DNA of 64,000 bases from contig NZ_CP121699.1 in the NCBI RefSeq assembly GCF_029761935.1, positions 1,984,001-2,048,000 on the forward strand, read 5' to 3'. Origin of the DNA: Microbacterium testaceum (lineage in GTDB: Bacteria > Actinomycetota > Actinomycetes > Actinomycetales > Microbacteriaceae). Shown one piece after another: positions 59,658 to 64,000 of this stretch (within the stretch, counting starts at the first letter, position 1; every line of letters starts with the position of its first letter). A program made the translations under genes and the position numbers. The notes beneath the pieces were generated by a model. The model saw nothing but the letters and a program-made list of their open reading frames with translations, did no database searches and was not told the DNA's origin.

Positions 59658-60839
59658 ATGAGCGCGCCTCTCCCCCGTCTCTCCGCCGCTCAGGTGGCCG
59701 CCCGCCTCGGCGTCAAACCCGAGACCGTGTACGCCTACGTGTCGCGGGGCCTCCTTCCCCGCGAGCGCGACGCCCGCGGCTCGACCTTCGACGCACTCGA
59801 GGTGGAGGCCTTCGCCGCCGGTCGCCGTCGCGCGGCCGTCCGGACGCCCACCCACCCCACGACCGGCATGCCCCTCGGGGTCGTGCAGACCGACGTGGCC
59901 GATATCGAAGACGACGAGCTGCTCTACCGGGGGCGGCGTACCCGCGACCTGATCCCTCAGCCGTTCGCCGAGGTCGTCGCCTGGCTGTGGAACGCGGAGC
60001 GCATCGACGCCCCCGACCCCGCGATCGGCAGCGCCCGCGCGATGGTCGAGGCGCTCCCGTTCCCGGCCGGATCGATGGATCGTCTACGCGCCGCTCTCAC
60101 CGGATTCGCCGCCGACGACCCCCTGCGTTACGACGCCTCGGCGGGCACCGCCCACCGCATCGGCTGGACCCTTCTCACGGGCCTGCCCATCGCCCTCGGC
60201 GGGCGCCCGCACGCCGATCTCGCGCGTTCGCTCACGAGCACGTGGACCGCGACCGCCGACGACGCGACGATCACCGCCGTCAACGCCGCGCTGGTCCTCG
60301 CCATCGACCACGACCTGGCGGTCTCGACGTTCGCCGCGCGTGTCGCGGCCTCGGCGCGCGCCGACGGCTACGCCGCCGTCAGCGCTGCGCTCGGCGCGGC
60401 CGATTCCCCGCTGCACATCTCCGCCGCGACCCGCACAGCGCGACTGCTCACGCGGGTGAACCGCGGTCAGGAACCCGAGCGGGCACTGACCGACGCGCTT
60501 CAGGAGGGCAACGGCATCCCGGGCTTCGGCCATCCGCTCTACACCGGGGGCGACGACCGGGCCGCGGCACTGTTCCCCCTTCTGGCCGGGTTGCCCGACG
60601 GAGACCGGACGATGGATGCCGTGCGCCGGTTGTCCGAGGTCGTCGCCGCCCGGACGGGGTTGCTGCCCAACGTGGACCTCGCGCTGGCGGCGCTGGTTTC
60701 GGGCGCCCGCCTGCCCGACGATGCCGCGAGCACGATCTTCGTGCTGGGGCGGATCGCGGGATGGATCGCGCACATCGCCGCGGAGTACGCCGAACCCGCG
60801 ATGCGACTGCGCCCGCGCGGGGAGTACGTGGGGCCGTGA
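59658..60839 (+). CDS. Citrate-synthase-like protein with N-terminal helix-turn-helix
   Basis: 393 residues from ATG 59658. Residues 1-55 are a MerR/excisionase-like DNA-binding domain: [46 protein letters not shown]. The rest is a citrate synthase fold: [65 protein letters not shown]. The glycine after the first active-site His (HG in the paralogue) is missing (HIS). Probably a metabolite-sensing regulator or a DNA-binding enzyme. Confidence 0.85.
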   Translation: MSAPLPRLSAAQVAARLGVKPETVYAYVSRGLLPRERDARGSTFDALEVEAFAAGRRRAAVRTPTHPTTGMPLGVVQTDVADIEDDELLYRGRRTRDLIPQPFAEVVAWLWNAERIDAPDPAIGSARAMVEALPFPAGSMDRLRAALTGFAADDPLRYDASAGTAHRIGWTLLTGLPIALGGRPHADLARSLTSTWTATADDATITAVNAALVLAIDHDLAVSTFAARVAASARADGYAAVSAALGAADSPLHISAATRTARLLTRVNRGQEPERALTDALQEGNGIPGFGHPLYTGGDDRAAALFPLLAGLPDGDRTMDAVRRLSEVVAARTGLLPNVDLALAALVSGARLPDDAASTIFVLGRIAGWIAHIAAEYAEPAMRLRPRGEYVGP

Positions 60840-60912
60840 GTCTTGAATCTGGCTATGTGCCTGGCTAGCTTCCCCCCATGATGTACGACGTCCTGGAGGC
60901 GCGGAACGGGGC

Positions 60913-61176
60913 GCGAGCGGCGTCGGACCCTCGACGTACTGGGTCGACGTGATCGCGGTCATGCCGGAGTCCGAGATCGACGTGTATCGATCGACCGCGG
61001 ACCTCGTCACGGTCGATCCGCCCGCCCTCGTCGGAGACCTCGCGCCGAGACTTCCGACCGGCCCGTTCGAAGGGGGGCCGGGGCTCGACGACCTGTTCTC
61101 GTCGGGCGGCCACGGGGCGACCGTGGCCATCGACCCGCAGACGCGCACGGTGGTGCTGTCGGGGGTCTTCGGCTGA
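60913..61176 (+). pseudogene. 3' remnant of a lipoprotein/immunity-like gene
   Basis: An 87-codon C-terminal fragment, GVGPSTYWVDVIAVMPESE...GPFEGGPGLDDLFSSGGHGATVAIDPQTRTVVLSGVFG, clearly related to the end of the intact lipoprotein at 63043. No start, signal peptide or lipobox: upstream in-frame codons lose similarity at about 60913. The fragment therefore looks like debris of an older copy of the cassette. Confidence 0.72.
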
Positions 61177-61297
61177 CCCTCAGTCCCTCGCCGCACCGAC
61201 GAGCCGGGAAGACGCTGCTCAACCCCTCGGGCGTCCCCGGCCAGTGGCGCTCGATGGCCGGCATCCCGGGCATGACGGATGGCGAAGCCCAGCGCGA
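61126..61297 (+). repeat. ~172-bp direct repeat, left copy
   Basis: Matches 63570-63741 at a constant offset of 2,444 bp with one mismatch (61287). It contains the last codons of the lipoprotein remnant and, on the other strand, the 3' end of a DUF1232 gene. Confidence 0.9.
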
Positions 61298-61552
61298 CCA
61301 GGACATCCAAAGCAAGACGGGCACACCACTGGTGTCCGATATTCGCCGCGACGTTGTCGTCGACGTACGTCATCAAGACATCGCCCGTCGACGATCCTTC
61401 CGTTTCGCTCCCACCACAGCGTCAGCCTCCGGAGATCGGATCTGTCACCCGTGAGACTTTCAATTTCACCCTGTAGAGAACCTCCTATGTGGCGAGTCGA
61501 CGGGGATACAGTTGGTTCCAAATCCGCGTGATCAAAGCCAGGGGGGCTGGAA
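61177..61552. other. Gene-free interval with DUF1232 3' fragment
   Basis: The first ~120 bp is the repeated 3' end of a DUF1232 gene on the minus strand (encoding AIERHWPGTPEGLSSVF in one frame). It loses similarity to the intact copy near 61300. The remaining ~250 bp are noticeably less GC-rich, show no gene, and presumably hold the promoter of the island (e.g. around the AT-rich 61440-61520). ACACCA-c-TGGTGT near 61325 is a small palindrome. Confidence 0.55.
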
Positions 61553-61861
61553 ATGATCTCAGTAGACGCCGATCGGGTGATGCACGTCGTCAATCAGACA
61601 CGGGCGGTCGGGGAAGACTTGACGCCTATGGCGTTCGCCGAGCGGCCCCGGAGGAGTGCGCTGGCAGCCACCTTCGATCGAGCTCAGTCACAGGCAGAGC
61701 GAGCCGCGCACCGGGCTATGAAGCTGTCTTCGAGCCTTTCCGAACAGCTGGCCGGCAATTTGCTTTCGGCGGCCACGGATATCGCAGGATTCGACGACCA
61801 GTCGGCTCAAACCATTCGCGCCATCCATGCAGACCATCTCGAGATCGGCAAGACCCTGTGA
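61553..61861 (+). CDS. WXG100-like protein of second effector island
   Basis: 102 residues from ATG 61553, GGGGGG a few bases upstream. Helical: ISVDADRVMHVVNQTRAVGEDL and RSALAATFDRAQSQAERAAHRAMKLSSSLSEQLAGNLLSAATDIAGFDDQSAQTIRAI. No WxG is present, but the position, size and coupled overlap (GTGA) with the next large gene are those of a type VII partner. Confidence 0.62.
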   Translation: MISVDADRVMHVVNQTRAVGEDLTPMAFAERPRRSALAATFDRAQSQAERAAHRAMKLSSSLSEQLAGNLLSAATDIAGFDDQSAQTIRAIHADHLEIGKTL

Positions 61862-63042
61862 CCGGACACTGGGAGCAACTCCTCACCGAGTTCGCCGAGA
61901 GCTCCTCGTATGCCGGTCACGACGCGTTCGGCGCCTACTCTTCGCTGTGGGAGAACGCTGCGGGCGTTCATCGGGCGTGTGTCGGCGATCCCGGCATTCG
62001 AGGGGTTTCTGGCGACGCTGCCGCGGCGGCCATGAGCAATTTTTCGCAGTTCTCCTCCTCGCTATCGGCTGCAGCGAAGCGCGCTTCGGGGTTGCTGTCC
62101 GAGGCGGAGGATGTCAGATCCAGCGCGCTGAGGGCACTGGATCTGCTCCCGTCAGCGACCCCGCCAGACGCCCTGCGAGACGCCGCTGCATCTGCGGGAC
62201 TCGACAGTGTCCTTGCCGACGCGTTCGCGATGCGGCGCGAATGGGCTGCCAAACACTCTGCCCAAGACGCGTCGGCACAGCTCACCACTCTGGGATCGCA
62301 AATGTCCGAGGTTGCAGCGATCTTCGCCGATTCGCCTGACGGCGATGGGTCGGCCGCGGGGACAGTGACATCTGATGGAAGGTTTCGGATCGGTCCACCC
62401 CAGCAGCCGAGCTACACGTGGGATGAAGACTTTATCTACGGCTCGGAGAGCGCGGACTTTGATGATTTTTTGAGCTCGGAGAAATGGAAAACCAAACTGG
62501 CGGGGGCTCGACTGCTCCGGCCAGACCTTTCGGACGCAACCGAGGCGTACTCCCACTATTGGAGCAACACGGGCGACGATTGGCAATTCGATTACGAGAA
62601 GGCGTACCTAGACGACAGCGGCGTACGGGCAGATGTTGACCAGCAGATTGCGGCTGCGCGGCAAGCGGCCGAAGAACTCATCGGAAGCGGGAACTCTTCC
62701 TTCTCTTTCACGGGGCAGCCCAGCGTAACCGCTCATTACCCCACCACCGAGAACTGGCAAAAGGCAATCGGCGGTCATCAGCAGTGGCCAAGCGGCGATG
62801 TCGTGGTCAATGGCAACACCGCCACAATGACAGTCACGGTGCACGCCGATGACCACTACAACTTCAACCGAGGTCAGGCAGACATAGCGTCGGATGCCCC
62901 GGATGACGAGAACGGTCGATTCACAGAGATTGGCTGGGCGAAACCCTTCGACAGCAGCGGTAGCGTCACAAGAACCGTCACCTGGACGGTCGGCGACCCC
63001 TCGACCGTGACCGTTTCACCATCACCAAACGAAGGTCGATAA
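61858..63042 (+). CDS. Putative type VII effector with unknown C-terminal domain
   Basis: 394 residues from GTG 61858. The first ~160 residues are helical, like an LXG/WXG domain (ENAAGVHRACVGDPGIRGVSGDAAAAAMSNF). After a short linker (about 175-195) the C-terminal ~200 residues contain IAAARQAAEELIGSG, HYPTTENWQKAIGGHQQW, ATMTVTVHADDHYNFNRGQADIAS, DDENGRFTEIGWAKPF and SVTRTVTWTVG. The H-Y-N-F-N-R-G-Q...D-D-E-N-G-R-F pattern feels familiar from small bacteriocin/Rhs C-termini, but I cannot name it. No signal peptide; lower GC than surroundings. Lipoprotein gene follows without a gap. Confidence 0.68.
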   Translation: MTGHWEQLLTEFAESSSYAGHDAFGAYSSLWENAAGVHRACVGDPGIRGVSGDAAAAAMSNFSQFSSSLSAAAKRASGLLSEAEDVRSSALRALDLLPSATPPDALRDAAASAGLDSVLADAFAMRREWAAKHSAQDASAQLTTLGSQMSEVAAIFADSPDGDGSAAGTVTSDGRFRIGPPQQPSYTWDEDFIYGSESADFDDFLSSEKWKTKLAGARLLRPDLSDATEAYSHYWSNTGDDWQFDYEKAYLDDSGVRADVDQQIAAARQAAEELIGSGNSSFSFTGQPSVTAHYPTTENWQKAIGGHQQWPSGDVVVNGNTATMTVTVHADDHYNFNRGQADIASDAPDDENGRFTEIGWAKPFDSSGSVTRTVTWTVGDPSTVTVSPSPNEGR

Positions 63043-63528
63043 ATGATGCGTCGATACGTCGCCGCCGTTATTCTCGCGGTCACACTCGCGAGCGCGACGG
63101 GCTGTGCGCCTACGTCACACCAACCCAGGGGGAACGACATGACAAGCCGCTCAGCGGAAAAGCAGGGCGATGGCACCCTGCGCACCGACCTCGAGCCAAT
63201 CGCAAAGCGCTACCCGCAGCTCGCGGCGGCAGAGTCCATCAAATGGATGGGCGGCACGACAGGCTCGTCTGACGTCGGGCCGACGACATATTGGGTCGAC
63301 GTTGTTGCAGTCATTCCGCAATCCGAGGTTGAGGCGCTGCGAGCACTGGGCGATCTCAGCTCAGTTCCTGCTCCAGAGGTTGTCTCAGGGATGCGGGCCG
63401 AGCTACCGGCCGGCCCCTTCGAAGGTGGCCCCGCGCTCGACGAGCTCTTCTCCGCGTCGGGCCACAACGCAACGGTCGCTCTGGACCCCCGCGCTCGGAC
63501 AATCGTGCTGTCCGGGCTTTTCGAGTGA
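63043..63528 (+). CDS. Lipoprotein, putative immunity protein of second island
   Basis: 161 residues starting directly after the effector TAA. Signal peptide and lipobox ATGC; mature domain ends with YWVDVVAVIPQSEVEAL, MRAELPAGPFEGGPALDELFSASGHNATVALDPRARTIVLSGLFE. No similarity to the lipoproteins of the first island. The remnant at 60913 belongs to the same family. An immunity role is inferred from position only. Confidence 0.72.
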   Translation: MMRRYVAAVILAVTLASATGCAPTSHQPRGNDMTSRSAEKQGDGTLRTDLEPIAKRYPQLAAAESIKWMGGTTGSSDVGPTTYWVDVVAVIPQSEVEALRALGDLSSVPAPEVVSGMRAELPAGPFEGGPALDELFSASGHNATVALDPRARTIVLSGLFE

Positions 63529-63569
63529 CAGTAAACAATTTTCGACGGGAGACACCCCACCCGGGAGCC

Positions 63570-63741
63570 GCCATCGACCCGCAGACGCGCACGGTGGTGC
63601 TGTCGGGGGTCTTCGGCTGACCCTCAGTCCCTCGCCGCACCGACGAGCCGGGAAGACGCTGCTCAACCCCTCGGGCGTCCCCGGCCAGTGGCGCTCGATG
63701 GCCGGCATCCCGGGCATGACGGATGGCGAATCCCAGCGCGA
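63570..63741 (+). repeat. ~172-bp direct repeat, right copy
   Basis: Second copy of 61126-61297, beginning sharply at GCCATCGACCC in the gap after the lipoprotein gene. Here the DUF1232 gene on the minus strand continues intact to the window edge, so this copy marks the ancestral junction and the left copy the duplicated end. Confidence 0.9.
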
Positions 63742-64000
63742 TCGCGACCACGACCGCGTCGTCGGCGTAGCCGATCATCGGCAGGAAGTCGGGCACGAGG
63801 TCGATCGGCGAGAGCAGGTAGGCGAGTAATCCGATGAGCCACCATCGCGTCGCCCGCGGCACGGCCGGATCGACGGCGAGGCGGCGCACCAGGCGGATCA
63901 CATCGGGCGCCAGGCGCAGCACGGCCCGCCGGTCGATGTCGCCACCCGAGCGTCGTTGCTGCCACCACAGCACGGCGATGAGCGCTACCCACACGAGCGC
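63620..64000 (-). pseudogene. DUF1232 (YkvA-like) membrane protein, frameshifted near 3' end, 5' end outside window
   Basis: Minus strand, running off the right edge. Visible: ALIAVLWWQQRR (end of a TM helix), a DUF1232 core RATRWWLIGLLAYLLSPIDLVPDFLPMIGYADDAVVVAIALGFAIRHA, then the frame changes: the expected GMPAIERHWPGTPEGLSSVF is one frame away. One extra base in CCCGGG (63709-63714) explains it. The left repeat copy carries the same extra base. The 3' boundary is uncertain because both frames stay open; the end given is approximate. Confidence 0.6.

Noticed and set aside
60084..61376. Long minus-strand frame through the HTH-citrate synthase
   Set aside because: Apart from the short DUF1232 remnant at about 61177-61300 it is antisense to a well-supported gene and has no family features.

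Overview
The window is high-GC DNA with dense, often overlapping genes, frequent GTG starts, Lsr2, LAXTG-type surface proteins, SufS/SufU and KdpFABC-DE. This fits an actinobacterium; gene content and the abundance of the word GGATGCC/GGCATCC suggest Microbacteriaceae, most likely Microbacterium or a close relative. That placement is inference, because there is no rRNA gene to confirm it. No tRNA or rRNA gene, insertion sequence, CRISPR array or replication origin was seen.

Layout. 0-7.6 kb: metabolic genes (partial FAD/NAD(P)-binding protein, GNAT, PhzF, apt) and a GH13 alpha-glucosidase with its LacI regulator and a perfect operator. 7.7-18.8 kb: a surface and signalling region. Three consecutive secreted LAVTG-anchored proteins lie downstream of an ECF sigma factor fused to its own zinc-binding anti-sigma-like and membrane domains, followed by Lsr2 and a divergent NarL-type two-component pair. 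19.2-30.5 kb: septum-formation-like membrane protein, FAD oxidoreductase, M20 amidohydrolase, zinc metallopeptidase, a copper-associated ycnI/copC operon, a ParD/ParE-type toxin-antitoxin pair, a VanZ/RDD protein and a serine hydrolase. 30.6-42.2 kb: potassium uptake (KimA-like APC permease, then kdpFABC-kdpDE), with a small kdp leader protein, kdpF (29 aa) and arfB in between. 43.2-47.2 kb: sufSU, an ArsR-SRPBCC operon and a winged-helix regulator.

47.3-52.5 kb: a four-gene operon joined by stop-start overlaps: dabB, dabA, a PII-like protein and a DUF6671-like zinc-ribbon protein. DabA keeps all four expected zinc-site residues. The operon is divergent from the winged-helix regulator. It looks like an inorganic-carbon uptake system with its own signalling subunits and is one of the most interesting loci here.

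52.7-57.3 kb and 60.9-63.6 kb: two type VII secretion effector islands without the secretion machinery. The first has a WXG100-like protein, an alpha/beta-hydrolase effector broken by a frameshift, and two paralogous lipoproteins flanking a WXG100 protein. The second has a WXG-like protein, an effector with an unknown C-terminal domain and a lipoprotein; it is bracketed by a ~170 bp direct repeat and follows a decayed lipoprotein copy. Between the islands lie a possible immunity protein (NTF2/DUF4241-like), a DUF429 protein and a divergent pair of citrate-synthase-family genes, one fused to a DNA-binding domain.

Across the window many genes have a -10 hexamer (TAGGCT, TAGCCT, TAACGT) only 6-8 nt before the start codon, indicating leaderless transcription. 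At least four intergenic spacers carry a long imperfect palindrome of one recurring design (outer arm, short mismatch, inner TCG-type arm), three of them sharing the arm AACTCCT(G)A. They are not explained by terminators.
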